A stretch of DNA of 63,135 nucleotides from Salinivenus sp. (GCA_018609755.1 JAHENZ010000266.1:1-63135), one strand, 5' to 3'; positions 35,556 through 47,500 are shown, numbered from the stretch's first letter. The notes: generated by a model from the letters alone, not told the origin. Numbers and translations are program-made.

Positions 35556-36052
35556 TGGGAAACGGAGGGGTACGGGACAAAATCCGTCGTGGACGCAAAG
35601 GGTCGGTTTGGAGAAAAGAGCGTGTCGTCGTATCGATGAACGAAAGAGCTGAGGGAGCGCCGGACGCTGAGATGGGTCTGCTCCCACGCTTGCATGGGCA
35701 GAGCCGGGCGGTCGATACTCCCATCATTCACGCCGGTGGGGGAAGTCCCAGGGTGCATCTGTGCCTCGACGTTCATCAGAGGGTGAGCGATGAATCGCTC
35801 GGTGTAGAAAACGGGCGCGCCGAAGGTATATTTGTGCAAGAGCAGTGCTGCAAGTGAACGTGTGTGACGAGCTGTCGTCTCTGAGACGACAAAAACGCCT
35901 CGTGAGTCAGAAGATATAGCCCCTTACGAGCTAGCGCCACAGTGATCGGCGCAGAGGAAACGGGAGGTTTGGTGCATCCCCCCTCGGGGGAGGACAAGGC
36001 CCAATTCCCGGAGGAAGGGGGCACTTTTGCCGTGTAGTGTGCTTCGATGCGT
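35556..36052. other. Intergenic region of about 500 bp with small hairpins
   Basis: Between the ABC transporter stop and the GT start. A tight palindrome TGTCGTCTCTGAGACGACA lies near 35870-35890 and a CCCCCCTCGGGGG hairpin near 35980-35992. The plus strand has TATATTTG near 35827, which fits the Bacteroidota minus-7 consensus TAnnTTTG, but no plus-strand gene follows. No protein gene supported. Confidence 0.4.
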
Positions 36053-37900
36053 CTACGCGTTGACTGAGGAGGGCTGAGTACTGTTGGAGGACTCTGAGTC
36101 GGACTGGTTGGACTGCTGCAGATTGTGAAACTCCGAGAACCGGCCATTGCGAGCCAGCAGCTCGTGATACGACCCCCTTTCGACGACGCGCCCCTCTTCG
36201 AGGACCAGCACCTTGTCGGCGTTTTCGATCGTGGAGAGACGGTGTGCGATTGTGATGACGGTGCGGTTCTGCATCAGGTAGTCCAGGGACTTTTGAACCA
36301 GCCGTTCCGAAACGGTATCGAGGGAGCTGGTTGCCTCATCCAGAATGAGAATCTCGGGGTCGCGGAGAATGGCCCGGGCAATGGCGATGCGTTGCCGCTG
36401 GCCCCCGGACAGACGGACGCCTCGGTCCCCTAAGAAGGTGTCGAACCCGTCTTCCATCTCCGAGACGAACTCAAGAGCGTGAGCCTTCCTGGCGGCCTCT
36501 CGGATCTGGTCTTCCGTCGCCTCGGGAAGTGCGTATGCGATGTTATTCCGTACACTGTCATTAAACAGGAAGGTGTCTTGGCTTACGATCGAGATCTTGT
36601 CGCGGAGCGAGGCGATCTTATAGTCCCGGATGTCGATCCCATCGACGTAGATGGTGCCCTCGTTTGGGTCGTAGAACCGGACGATTAGGTCGGCCAGAGT
36701 CGATTTGCCCGAGCCCGAGAGTCCGACCAGAGCGGTAATGGTTCCCCGCTTAATTGTGGCGCTTACGTCCTGTATAACGGGCTGGCCCGGCTCGTACGAG
36801 AACGATACGTTTTCGAGACGAATCTCATCGTCGAAGGACTGCAGCACACGATCTCCATCCTCAAGGTAGGGCTTATCTTCCTCCCGCAGCAGTTCATTGA
36901 GGTTAGTAAGGGAGCCCTGGACCACCCCCATTTGGGCACGGGAGGCGTTGAGAGACCGCGCGACGGGGAGTAGGCGCATCAAGGCAAACATGAACGCAAA
37001 CAGGGTTGGAGTCGTGAGGTGACCCGGCATAACGAAGAAAACCACTGCGGTCACCATGAGGAGAATGAGCGACGTTGAGGCAATGCCTTGTGAGAGAGGA
37101 CCGATTCGCGCACTCCGTTTCGTGGTGTAAATGTTTGCCTTTGCTGTTTCCCGACTGGTCTCTTCGAACTTTTCTCGCTCGTGGTCCTGGGCCCCGAACG
37201 CCGTGACGGTTCGTATGCCGCTAACGAGTTCGGTCACGGTCGAAGCGAACTGGCCGTTGGCCTCGGTGATGTGGTGACTCCCAGCGAGCAGGCTGCGGAG
37301 CATTGGATTGATGACGACAAAAAGAATTGCGCAGAGCCCAATGGCGATCAGGGCCAATTGCCACGAGAGGAAAAGAGTGGCCCCCAGGTAGGCGATCAGG
37401 AGAAACACGTCCGATGTCACGTTAAACCAGATATTGAACAATTGTCGGGTCCGCTGCACCTCAGCAGTTAACGTGTTAATAAGCTCACCGACCTGGGTCG
37501 TCGAGTAGAATCGGAGCGACACGGACAGCAACTGGTCGGCAACGGCTCGACGGAGCCGAAGCAGCACCGACTCGCTCATTTTGACGTTGGCGACCTCGGA
37601 GGCATATCCGACCAGGACCCGGAGCCAGACGGTGGCGAGAATGAGGCCGGAGACGTGATACAGCCGATACATCCGAGAAGCATCCACTTGGAGCACGACT
37701 TCATCGAACCAGACCCATCCGGTGCGAAAGGCAGATCCATCCGAACTAAGCAATCCTTCCAGGAACGGAACCACGAGTCCGATGCCGATTCCCTCTAGGC
37801 CAGCGCCAAGGATTGACAGAAAGAGGGTGGCGATCACGAGTCGCCGCTCCTTCTTAAGATTCTCGAAGATGATACGGTATTTGGCGAGGGATGAGATCAT
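36053..37900 (-). CDS. ABC transporter, fused permease and ATPase (MsbA-like)
   Basis: 615 residues. Six hydrophobic segments between about residues 20 and 310 form a type IV exporter membrane domain. The ATPase domain follows: Walker A GLSGSGKST at 393-401, Q-loop Gln441, signature LSGGQ 497-501, Walker B ILILDEA 517-523 and H-loop His in IAHRLS near 549. All catalytic residues are intact. Such half-transporters dimerise and flip lipid-linked glycans or lipids across the inner membrane; in this locus it is the best candidate for glycan export since no Wzx-type flippase is visible. The leader before ATG is CTTCCTTCTTCTG. Confidence 0.9.
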   Translation of the reverse strand: MISSLAKYRIIFENLKKERRLVIATLFLSILGAGLEGIGIGLVVPFLEGLLSSDGSAFRTGWVWFDEVVLQVDASRMYRLYHVSGLILATVWLRVLVGYASEVANVKMSESVLLRLRRAVADQLLSVSLRFYSTTQVGELINTLTAEVQRTRQLFNIWFNVTSDVFLLIAYLGATLFLSWQLALIAIGLCAILFVVINPMLRSLLAGSHHITEANGQFASTVTELVSGIRTVTAFGAQDHEREKFEETSRETAKANIYTTKRSARIGPLSQGIASTSLILLMVTAVVFFVMPGHLTTPTLFAFMFALMRLLPVARSLNASRAQMGVVQGSLTNLNELLREEDKPYLEDGDRVLQSFDDEIRLENVSFSYEPGQPVIQDVSATIKRGTITALVGLSGSGKSTLADLIVRFYDPNEGTIYVDGIDIRDYKIASLRDKISIVSQDTFLFNDSVRNNIAYALPEATEDQIREAARKAHALEFVSEMEDGFDTFLGDRGVRLSGGQRQRIAIARAILRDPEILILDEATSSLDTVSERLVQKSLDYLMQNRTVITIAHRLSTIENADKVLVLEEGRVVERGSYHELLARNGRFSEFHNLQQSNQSDSESSNSTQPSSVNA

Positions 37901-37951
37901 TATTGACAGAAACAGAAGAAGGAAGGGGGAATGGGAGGGAAAAATCGCATT

Positions 37952-38932
37952 TTAGGCCGCGTAGTATCGGAGCCATTCATTCCGGGTCGCGGTCGAAAAC
38001 CACTCTTCCGACTCGCGGCGCGCGGCGCGGCCAACGGCTGCTCGACGGGTCTCGTCCGTGTGAAGGGCATCAACGATTTTCAACGCTTGGGACGTTGTGT
38101 CGAACAGGTATCCCGACGTGCCGTCCTCAATAAGCTCGGTATAGCCCCCACGCCGGTGGCAAACGACCGGAAGACCTGTGGCCATTGCTTCCGTGACGAC
38201 CCGACCGTGAGGCTCGGTCCACACTGGATCGGTGCGGTAGTAGAAGCAGTCGAGAGACCGCAAAAAGACGTCGGCCTCGACCGAGCCGGCCGGTAAAAGC
38301 TCTAGGTTCGGGTGAGGGCCCAGTTGGTCCGTGAGACAGGTGCCGCCCAGAATACGAACGCGCATTCCTGCCTCCAGGCATTCTCGATAGAAGGACGGGT
38401 CGTCCGGGTGGTGCTTCCTCGGATCGTCGCGACTGAGACGGCCCACCGTGAAGGGGGCATTGTCGGAGCGGGTCGTTCGATCCGGAGGGTGAAACTTGGA
38501 AAGATCAATTGGTGATATTTCGACCCGCCCCGGTCGACCGGCCCACTCTCGAACGAGATCGGACGCGTACACGAACTCGGTACGAGCGTACATGCCCAGA
38601 TCCTTGAGCTCCTCTATGCGTGCGTCGAGGAAGTCCTGGCTGATGATATTGCACACGACGATGATGCGTTTGGGGCGTGAAAGCCAGAGCCAGCGCCCGT
38701 ATCCAAAGTACATGCCCACAAATACACACGTCCCCCGAAACGGGATGGATAGCGTTTTAGGGCGAATCAAGTGGATCGGATACTCCTCTTGAAGGGCGGG
38801 GGCAACCGGTTCCCAGTGCCCGGCCCACAAGCGTGCCGGCCATTCGTTGTCCCGAAATTCGCGGTATAACCGAAGGGCACGACGTTCACTGCCGCCGTAG
38901 GGATTCCAGAATGGGTTGATGATGTTAGTCAT
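37952..38932 (-). CDS. Glycosyltransferase, GT4 family
   Basis: 326 residues, short for the family. NPFWNPYGGSERRALRLYRE (6-25) is the glycine loop. The C-domain shows FTVGRLSRDDPRKHHPDD and EPHGRVVTEAMATGLPVVCH with the paired Glu residues, then GGYTELIEDGTSGYLFD. Donor unknown. A small tandem duplication of GTGAGCCATTAG and ATTAGAAGGGG lies directly upstream of the start (38930-38975). Confidence 0.83.
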   Translation of the reverse strand: MTNIINPFWNPYGGSERRALRLYREFRDNEWPARLWAGHWEPVAPALQEEYPIHLIRPKTLSIPFRGTCVFVGMYFGYGRWLWLSRPKRIIVVCNIISQDFLDARIEELKDLGMYARTEFVYASDLVREWAGRPGRVEISPIDLSKFHPPDRTTRSDNAPFTVGRLSRDDPRKHHPDDPSFYRECLEAGMRVRILGGTCLTDQLGPHPNLELLPAGSVEADVFLRSLDCFYYRTDPVWTEPHGRVVTEAMATGLPVVCHRRGGYTELIEDGTSGYLFDTTSQALKIVDALHTDETRRAAVGRAARRESEEWFSTATRNEWLRYYAA

Positions 38933-39135
38933 TAGAAGGGGATGTGAGCCATTAGCTGTGAGCCATTAGAAGGGGCGATGGAAACGGAGCAAGTCCAAAG
39001 GGGCTTAGAACTTCAGCGGGTGGAAAATGCTGAGGGCACTCGTTTCGGGGGAACGTACTTTTCCGGTCTATGTGGTCGCCAACGGCAGTCGCCTGCTCTT
39101 CTCAGAGCAAAAGACCGTTGCAAGAGACGTAGTCC

Positions 39136-39651
39136 TTACTCCAGCAGCCGGAGGGTAAGAAGGGCCACACTCGAAAGAGTGCCCACGATACTCGAAATGA
39201 GACCGAAGCTCAGACTCCGGCGCCGCTTCTGTGTGACAGCCAGCACGTCGTTGTCCTGAATCTGTGGATAGCTTGCTCCTTCTTCGAGAATGTTCTCGAG
39301 GTTTTCCCTGTAGATCTCTTGCCGCTTCCCGTCGACCGTTCGGTAGATCGCCACAAAGTTTTTCTGCCGGGTGCCGGGTTCGTCGAGCCCGAGGCCGGGG
39401 ACGGAAACGACCGAAAGCATTTCGATCAAGTCGATGTCTTGTTCGACCCGCCAGAGGCCGGGTTGGCCTACGGTGCCCCAGACGTTTACGATGATCGTTG
39501 CCCGACCCGGACGGGCATACTCGCGGACTTGAGTTTGGTCGCTCCTCGCTCGCGCGGAGGTCGAACTCTCGTCTTGGGCGACGACGGACTGGAGGGGGCC
39601 CGCTGTGAAGAGGAAGAAGAAGAGGGGGAGGAGATAGAAAAGGCGGTACAT
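39136..39651 (-). CDS. Small SLBB-domain periplasmic protein, polysaccharide-export related
   Basis: 171 residues from ATG 39651. A signal peptide spans about 1-25. Residues 45-130 form a single SLBB beta-grasp domain (TIIVNVWGTVGQPGLWRVEQDIDLIEML is its core), followed by a YPQIQDNDVLAVTQ strand. A hydrophobic segment at about 148-168 ends the protein, suggesting a C-terminal membrane anchor. It lacks the N-terminal Poly_export domain of Wza-type proteins, so it is not a full outer-membrane channel; it may act as a periplasmic accessory. No other SLBB or Wza gene is in the window. Confidence 0.72.
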   Translation of the reverse strand: MYRLFYLLPLFFFLFTAGPLQSVVAQDESSTSARARSDQTQVREYARPGRATIIVNVWGTVGQPGLWRVEQDIDLIEMLSVVSVPGLGLDEPGTRQKNFVAIYRTVDGKRQEIYRENLENILEEGASYPQIQDNDVLAVTQKRRRSLSFGLISSIVGTLSSVALLTLRLLE

Positions 39652-39984
39652 GGTAAGGAGAAGGGGAGAAAACCAAAGGGGGAAGTCGAACAAATGGTAC
39701 GGAAATGAGCAGCCCGATCCGTGAGTCTTTGGAGCACAGGTCGTCAGTTGCGAGATTCCACGTGCTCCAACTTTCGCTCGCTTGTGTTCGCGAGTGGAGG
39801 GATGAGTCGATTGGGTTTAACCATGGGTCCGGGTGGACGGAAGACGATCCTTCATTTGGCAGAACCGGTCTCCGATGGGCTCCGAACGGACGATCGGGAG
39901 TTACGGAGTGAGATCGATCGGATGCCGAATGGCTAAGCGAGAAGGCAGAGGGGCTTCTGGCGTGACGAGAAGCTCGACAGGGGA
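39652..39984. other. Intergenic region without a recognisable gene
   Basis: 333 bp downstream of the DegT gene. A GCTTCT/AGAAGC stem lies about 10 bp after that gene's stop but has no T-run. The 39652-39700 part is pyrimidine-rich on the minus strand before the SLBB gene. Confidence 0.4.
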
Positions 39985-41268
39985 TTACCGGTCCGTGAGA
40001 ACTGGTTTTTCCAGGGCGGCACGGATGAGAGGGGCAGCGTCGTATGCTTGATGGATAATGTCGCAGACGTTGGCAATGTCTTGGTCGTCGACGGCCGTGC
40101 CGGTGGGGAGGGCCAAGAGCTGTGAGGCGAGCCGCTCGGTGCCGGGGAGTGCACGGCCTGCGTTGGGCTGCTCCGTTCGGTAAGGCTCCATCCGGTGACA
40201 GCCGGGGTGGAAGTAGCGGCGGGCGAGCACGTTCTCGGCCCGCAAAACGGCGAGAAGTTCGTCGCGCGTCAAGGGGGCGTCGGGCCCGACCTCAACGACA
40301 ATGTACTGGTAGTTGCGGGCCTCCGTCTCGTCGTATTCGATGAGGTGAAGGCCGTGAAGCGGGGAGAGCAGCGCGCCGTACGTGCGGTAGTGGCGACGAT
40401 TCGTCTCCACAATGTCCTGCATGCTGGAGAGGGACGTGAGCCCCATGGCCGCGCACACCTCCGACATTTTGGCATTCGTTCCCAGCGCCTCTACCTCGTC
40501 GGACGGAGAGTATCCAAAATTGGCCCCCTGCCGGATACGGGCGGCGAGGTCGTCGTCGTTGGTGGCCACGGCGCCGCCTTCGAAGCTGTTTACGAACTTC
40601 GTAGCGTGGAAACTGAAGGCTTCGGCGTCACCGAGGGTGCCAACCGGACGTCCCTTGTAGGTACATCCAAACGCGTGAGCCGCATCGAACAGGAGGGCGA
40701 GTCCGTGGGCGTCCGCAATCTCCTGAAGCGCGTCGACGTTGCAGGGGCGACCCCAGAGGTGCACGCCGAGAATGCCGCTCGTGCGGGGCGTAATGAGCTG
40801 CGCCGCATGATGGGGGTCGAGGTTGTGGGTTTCGGGATCCGCGTCGCAGAATACAGGCGTAATCCCATTGAGGCGAAGGGCGTGCACTGTCGCGACGAAC
40901 GTAAACGACGGGACGATGACCTCGCCGGTGAGGTCGAGCTCTCGAATCATGAGTTCGAGGGCCAGCGTTCCGTTGGCGAGTGCCACGCAATGCTTTGCAC
41001 CGGTCAATTTCTCAAGTTCACCCTCAAACTCCTGCACGATGGGGCCATTGTTCGTGAGCCATCGGTTCTCGAACATGCGGTCCACGAGCGCATCGAACTG
41101 GTCTCGGTCCCCCAAGTTGGGGCGGCCGACGTGTAAGGGCTGATTGAACAACGGCGGGCCGCCGAGAACCGCTAGGGGGCGAGTCGTCAGGGGGGCGCCG
41201 ATCTGAGGATGCTTTGGGGTTGCCGGTTTCGCCGACAGTAGCTTGTCGATGGGGGGAGCAGTAGACAT
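39985..41268 (-). CDS. DegT/DnrJ/EryC1/StrS family aminotransferase
   Basis: 427 residues from ATG 41268. PLP-dependent sugar aminotransferase fold: VALANGTLALELMIREL (95-111), VIVPSFTFVATVHAL, FDAAHAFGC with PLP-pyridine Asp195, and FSFHATKFVNSFEGG with the Schiff-base Lys224. GRPNLGDRDQFDALVDRMF near 48 and the late ANVCDIIHQAYD helix are also typical. It most likely aminates a 3- or 4-keto nucleotide sugar for the polysaccharide, though in a PKS/NRPS context it could aminate a biosynthetic intermediate. The N-terminal 30 residues are an extension. It is 321 bp downstream of the PKS gene. Confidence 0.88.
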   Translation of the reverse strand: MSTAPPIDKLLSAKPATPKHPQIGAPLTTRPLAVLGGPPLFNQPLHVGRPNLGDRDQFDALVDRMFENRWLTNNGPIVQEFEGELEKLTGAKHCVALANGTLALELMIRELDLTGEVIVPSFTFVATVHALRLNGITPVFCDADPETHNLDPHHAAQLITPRTSGILGVHLWGRPCNVDALQEIADAHGLALLFDAAHAFGCTYKGRPVGTLGDAEAFSFHATKFVNSFEGGAVATNDDDLAARIRQGANFGYSPSDEVEALGTNAKMSEVCAAMGLTSLSSMQDIVETNRRHYRTYGALLSPLHGLHLIEYDETEARNYQYIVVEVGPDAPLTRDELLAVLRAENVLARRYFHPGCHRMEPYRTEQPNAGRALPGTERLASQLLALPTGTAVDDQDIANVCDIIHQAYDAAPLIRAALEKPVLTDR

Positions 41269-41589
41269 GGCGCGTAGGAACAACGGGGGAGGGTGAAGGG
41301 GGCCCGTAATCTATGATGTTCGCGTGTCGTGCCGGTGAGTCATTGGAGCATAATCGGATAGGAGTCGGATTGAATACCCCCACGACAATGCGCGCTGACT
41401 GGAGGAGATTGGGAACATTCCGTCGTTCGACGGTGAGAGGTGACCATTCGTTAGCGACCGTTGAGTCTCCCGACCGCTCGCTCTAATAGGGATCCCAAAA
41501 TCGGAAATGGGAGCGAACGGTCACGATCTCCGTTCCCTCCTCGTTTCCCAAAATCGTCGGACGCGCCAGGGGCATTTGGCGTGTATTCC
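41269..41589. other. Intergenic region between PKS and aminotransferase genes
   Basis: 321 bp. A small CCGTCGTTCGACGG hairpin lies near 41420 and an imperfect stem near 41505-41545. No T-run terminator and no protein gene supported. Confidence 0.4.
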
Positions 41590-44500
41590 CTATGTCATCG
41601 CCTCTTCGGGGACGTCGGCCTTCTCGAGTTCGTGGCGCAGGGACTCCACGAGCGTTGAGATGTGTGGCTCATGGACCAACGAGTCGTGGTCGCCGGGGAT
41701 GGTGTAGATCTCGAGAGTCCCCTCCACCATCTCGTTCCATCCCAGATCATCTCCAATACGTCCTTCGAAGTCGCCCTTGTCGGAGGCTCCGAACAAGACG
41801 ATCCGGCCCGGATACGGTTCGACTTCATACTGGCTGGCGGCGTGGTGAAAGGCCCGGACCATGAGAATCTCGCGGAACGCGTGCGGCATCGTCCATCCCA
41901 TGGTTTCGTAAAGGGCAATGCCCCACTCGCGGAATCGATTGCGCTCCACGAGGAGTCGCTTGCTGAGGTACTTCTTCACGTACGTCCACCCGTCCTCTGA
42001 AAGACGATTCAGCCGCATGCGGAGCCGGTCGGTAAACCGAAACGGCTCTTGCGGCGAAAGGTGCGGATAGTACGTGTCCAGGAACGCGAGTAACTGGACG
42101 TCTTCGTCGTTGCGCAGAAGCTGTTGCGCCATCTCGTAGGCAATCACCCCGCCGCCCGAGTACCCGCCCAGCAGATAGGGCCCGCTGGATTGAACAGTGC
42201 GAATCGCGGCGAGATAGTCCGTCGCCATCGCCTCAATAGTCTCGTGCGGGCTGAACTTTCCGTTGACGCCCCGGGCTTGGAGGCCGTACACCGGTTGATC
42301 TGAGCCGAGGCGAACCGCCAGATCGCGGAAGTTCAGGACGTTCCCGCCTGCCCCGTGGACGCAGAAGAAGGGCGTCCGATCGCCACCCGGCTGGATCGGT
42401 ACGAGGGGATTGAACGTCGATTCGCCCTGTGAGGGAGTAGCAGAAGGGGTACTGAGCGCGAGGCTCATTTCTTCTTCTGAAGTTGCAGTCCCATCCCCGC
42501 TATCGGGCGAGAGGGAAATTCCTTTCTCCTCCCGGATCAGATCCGCGTACTCGGCAATCGTGGGGGCCTGCAGCAGGGCCGAGAGGGGGAGGTCCACCCC
42601 CAACTCGTTCTTTACCTTCGAGAAGATCCGAACGGCGATGAGGGAATGGCCGCCGATGTCGAAGAAGTCGTCGTGGATGCCGATGGAGCCGATACCGAGC
42701 ATCGATTCCCAGATCCGGGCGACGGTCCGCTCAATCTCGTCGCGCGGCGCATCGGCAGCGTCGGACGAGGCGTCCTCGGCTTCGCTGTTCGCGTCCTCAG
42801 AGCTTGGCGCCGGGAGGCCGTAGGTGTCGTCAATGTGTCCCTGCAAAGCGTTCACGTCTACGGGGGAAACGACGACCTGCGGGACGCCCGTGGTCGTGAG
42901 CAGTCGGCGGAAGACCTCACGTCCCTCCGCGACAGTCAGGGAATGATCCGCGTCGACGGCCCATTCGCTTGGAGTTCCGGTCGACGACCGTCGGCGCGTC
43001 CGGGGCGAGAGGGTGTCGGTGTTCGACAGTACGTCCACGGGGACTCGCTTCATGGAAAACGCGTCGATGGTGCCGACGAGCCGTCCGTCGTCGTCCCAAA
43101 GGGTTACGTCGAACGACACCAGATCGCGGTCGGCTGGATTGCTGCATCGCATCCGGCTGATCACGGTGGCGGGGAGGGGCCGAACGAACGTAGCGTTTTC
43201 GTAGGTGATCGGCACGTAGAAGTCGCGGTGCTCTGCGTAGTTGTTTAGGACCGGCAGGCCGAAGGCCGTAGCGATGTCGAGCAGGGCCGGGTGGGTGTGC
43301 ACGGTGTCCAGGTCGGTGGCAAACGTGTCGGGGAGCTCAAGCTTTGCCCATGCCGTGGAGCCGTTCAGCACCATCCACTTCAGAACATCCCACCGCGGGC
43401 CGAAGTCCATGGTCTCGTCCTGGTAGTTTTCGGGAAAGCCCGTCTCGGCGTCGAAGCGTGAGCCTTCAGGAATGAGGGTCGACAGGTCGACGGGGTCGGA
43501 TTCGGTCGCGTCCTCTGAAGCAACGTCCACCCGTCCGTGCGCATGGTCAAGCCATCCGTCGGCGGTCTTGCTCGAAATTGTGGCCTGGAGCCCGGCCGCC
43601 GTGCCTTCTTCGAGAAGGACCTCAACGTCGAGGGGGGCGTCCACACGAAGCGGCTCCTCGAACGTCAAGTCGTGGATCCGAACCGAGGCGCTGGGGTCAA
43701 TCTGTCGCAGCGCGGCGGTAAGAAGCTCCACGTAGCCGGTTCCCGGCAGCACGGCGGTGCCGTCGGGCAGGCGGTGCTCGTCCACGAGCCACTGGTCCGG
43801 CGCAAGCGTACCCGTAAAGCGGTGCGTCGCGTTGTCTTGGGTCCAGCGGGTCAGCACCGGATGCTGAATGTCGGTGCCGTCAGTGTCGTCGTCGCCGAGA
43901 GCGGCGGCCATACCTACGTCCTGCCACGCGCTCCAGTCGATCGCGATTGTCGGGAGGCCCTCCAGCGTGAATTCGTGGGCGGCGGCGTTGAGGTACGCGT
44001 TTGCGGCGCAGTAGTCCACCTGGCCGGGGAGGCCCAGCAGGGCACTCACCGACGAAAAGAGCACGACCTGCTCCACCGGCTGTTTTTTGAGCACGTCGCG
44101 GAGGACCTTCGTACCGGTCACCTTCGGGGCGAGGACGCGCTCGACGTCCTCGGTCGACTTCATGGGGATGGGCGCATCGTCGAGAACCCCTGCGGCGTGG
44201 AAGGCGCCCCGAATCGGGCCGATGGTCTTCGCCGTCCGCTTCACGACCGCACGCATCTGCGCTCGGTCGGTAACGTCGGCGGCCTCGACCGTAACCTGTG
44301 CACCAAGCGACTCAATCTGTTGGATCGAGCGAATCTTTTGCGCGGTTGCATCGGCAGGGCTTCGGGTGGACAGAATCTCGTCCCACTCCGTTCGCGGGGG
44401 CAGCCCCGACCGACTCACGAGGACAAAGTGGGCGGGGACCGTCTCCGCCACGTCCTCGACGAGGGAAAGGGCAAGTCCGCCGGTTCCCCCGGTGACGAGG

Positions 44501-47500
44501 TAGACGCCCTCGGAGTCGAGCGACATGGGGGCATTGTCGTTGGACGATACGGAGAGGGACTCGTAGGTCTGCGTATAGCGCCGACCGCGTCGGTAGGCCA
44601 CCGTTCGGTCTTGGGGGGACGAGGTAATTTCTTTCCACACCCCGGAGGCACTCGACTCGTCGACGTCGAGGACGCGGGGCTCTACGTTTGGAAGCTCGCG
44701 CGGGAGCACCCGGGCCGGGCCGAACAGGGTGGCCTTCTCCGAGTGGATGGTCGTATCTCCGGGAAGCGCGTGGAGGTGATCGCCGAGGATCACGAGGTCG
44801 AGCCGCTGCGAGAGCCCGCTTGTGCCGAGCACTTTTGCGAGGGCGAAGAGGTGCTTCCAGCCGGCCCCGACCTTCTCCAGAGACGAGGGCGCGGACGAAC
44901 CGGTCACGTTCCAGGCGTGCACGATGCGATCGAGGTCGCCCGTCGTCGCTCCCAGTTCGTCGAACAGTCGCTCCACGTCAGAGTCCTGATTGGCGCGGAC
45001 GACAAAGTTTCCGTTTCGTCGCTGCTTGAAGCGCCAGCCCTGATCGACGCGAATGACGTTCACGCCGTCCTGAACGGCCCGATCAATGAGGGAAGGGGCC
45101 ACGCTGTCGTCGGCAAACACGAGCCAGGTTTCCCCCTCGACGTCGTTGGTTTCCGATTCTATGATCGACGGGGACCAGGACGGAAGAGAGAAGAAGGAAT
45201 CGACGGACTCGCGCCGCTCCAGCGGGTCGGTTGACGTTCGCGATTCGCCGGGGGTAATCCAGTGAGACTCGCGCGCAAACGGGTAGGACGGAAGCGGAAT
45301 GCGTCGGCGGGTGTCGTCGGGATCGCGAAGCACCGACCAGTCGATCTCTACGCCCGCTTCCCAGACGCGGCCGAGAGCCTGGAGGACGAACTCGTCGTCC
45401 TGGGCCGTCTCTTTCGGGTGCCGAATCGTGGGGCACACCACGAGGGTGTCGGGGCGGTCGTCGTGCACGTCGGCAAAGGTGGACAGCGTGTGGCCGGGCC
45501 CAATTTCGAGGAGGAGCGGATTGGAGAGCTCAAGCAGTGCGCGTACGCCGTCCGAAAAGCGTACGGTGTCGCGCAGGTGGCGTGTCCAGTACGCGGCGCT
45601 GGTGGCTTCGTCATCCGTAATCCAGGTGCCGCTAAGGTTCGAGGCGAAGCGGCGGGTCGGCGGTTGGAGATCCACCCGCTCCACCGCCGTTCGGTACTCG
45701 TCGAGAATCGGATCCACCATGGGGGAGTGGCCGGCCACGTCGATGGGAACGACCGTTCCTTCGACGTCCCGATCCAGGAGCTCAAGCCGAAACGCCTCGA
45801 TCGCGTCGGCGGCACCGGACACGACGCACATGCTGGGGGCGTTGATGGCGGCGATGGAGAGCGCGTCCGGGAGAAGCGGGCGCACGTCGTCCGCCGGCAT
45901 CGGGACGCTCAGCATGCCGCCGGAGGGCAACGTCTCAAACAGGCGGCCGCGGACGCACATGAGCCGAAGCGCCTCTTCGAGAGACATGACCTCCGCGATG
46001 CACGCGGCTGCGTATTCCCCGGCACTGTGGCCAATCATTCCGTCCGGCTCGACTCCCCACGAGAGCCAGAGCCGAGCCATAGCCACTTCGATGGCGAGTA
46101 AGGCGGGAAGTCCGCGGGACGGCCGCTGGAGCTCCGTCCGAGCGGCGTCTTCGGTGTCTGAGGAGGGAAAAAGAAGGGGACGAAGATCGATGTCTTCCTC
46201 AGACTGGACGAATTGAATGGCCTGGTCGATCACCGAACGGAAGACGGGCTCGCGGTCGTACAGGTCGCGTGCCATGCCCGGGTACTGAGCACCGCCACCC
46301 GAGAACAGGAAGCCGATCGAGCGGCGAGGGAGAGCCGCAACGGGCTCTTCCGTCTCAGGGTCGCATCGGTCCACGAGCGACGGTGCATCCGAGGCGACAA
46401 CCGCCCGCCGGTAGTCGTATTCGGGACGACCGTTTTGCAGCGTGTGGCTGGCGTCCGCAAGGTTGATTTCCGGCTCCCCCTCCACGTGGCCCCCGAGGGC
46501 CGAGACCGACCGATTGAGCGCGTCGGGCGTCTTGGCCGAAAGGGGGAAGACCTGCGGGCGGGACGGTGTAGAGGTCGGAGCCATCGATGGGGCTTCTTCC
46601 ACGATCACGTGGGCGTTCGTGCCGCCCACACCGAGGGAGTTGACCCCCGCGCGACGAGGGGCGCCGTTTACGGACCAGTCTCGGAGCGAGTCATTGACCA
46701 CGAATGGGCTCTTCTCCAGTCCCAGCTTGGGGTTGGGGGTCTGGAAGTGGAGGCTCGGGGGAAGCTGGCGGTGCTTGAGGGCCTCGACGACTTTAATGAG
46801 GCTCGCGACGCCCGCGGCCGTGTCCAGGTGACCGATGTTGGTCTTTACTGAGCCAATCGCGCACTGACCGCCTCCCACGGTGGGTCCGTAGGCCTGAGAC
46901 AGGGCGGAGAGCTCGATGGGGTCGCCTACGGGCGTGCCGGTGCCGTGACACTCGACGTACGAGATGGTTTTGGGGTCCACGTCAGCAAGGCCCAGGGCCT
47001 CGGCGGCCGCGGCGGCCTGTCCGTCCACACTCGGCGTCAGGTACCCGGCCTTCTGGGCACCGTCGTTGTTGACGGCAGTGGCGCGAAGGACGGCGTGAAT
47101 CGTGTTGCCGTCGCGCACGGCATCTTCGTATCGCTTGAGCACGACCACCCCAGCTCCGCTTCCGAACACAGTGCCTTCGGCCTCGGCATCGAACGCACGG
47201 CAGTGGCCGTCCGGGGCGTGGATGCCCCCCTCTTGAAACAGGTATCCCCACCGTTCTTTCAGGTCAATGGTTGAGCCCCCCGCGAGAGCCACGTCGCATT
47301 CCCCGCTCAAAAGGCTTTGTGAGGCGACGTGCACGGCGACGAGAGACGTGGAGCAGGCCGTTTGCACGTTGACGCTCGGTCCTTTGAGGTCGAACGCGTA
47401 CGACGCGCGGGTCGACAGGAAATCCTTGTCGTTGCCGGCGTGCCGGACGTGGAAGTAGCCCAGCCGGTCAATCAGGTCGGGGTTGGTGGCCAGGTGGTCC

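Noticed and set aside
35824-35832. TATATTTG on the plus strand as a Bacteroidota-type promoter
   Set aside because: No clear minus-33 element and no plus-strand gene follows; one match to such a short motif is expected by chance.
38930-38985. Tandem duplication of GTGAGCCATTAG and ATTAGAAGGGG before a GT4 gene
   Set aside because: Only two copies; most likely a small slippage duplication and not a site with function.
43537-45234. Long plus-strand open frame inside the PKS gene
   Set aside because: It has no family resemblance and lies opposite conserved KR and AT-linker sequence; long shadow frames are expected at this GC.
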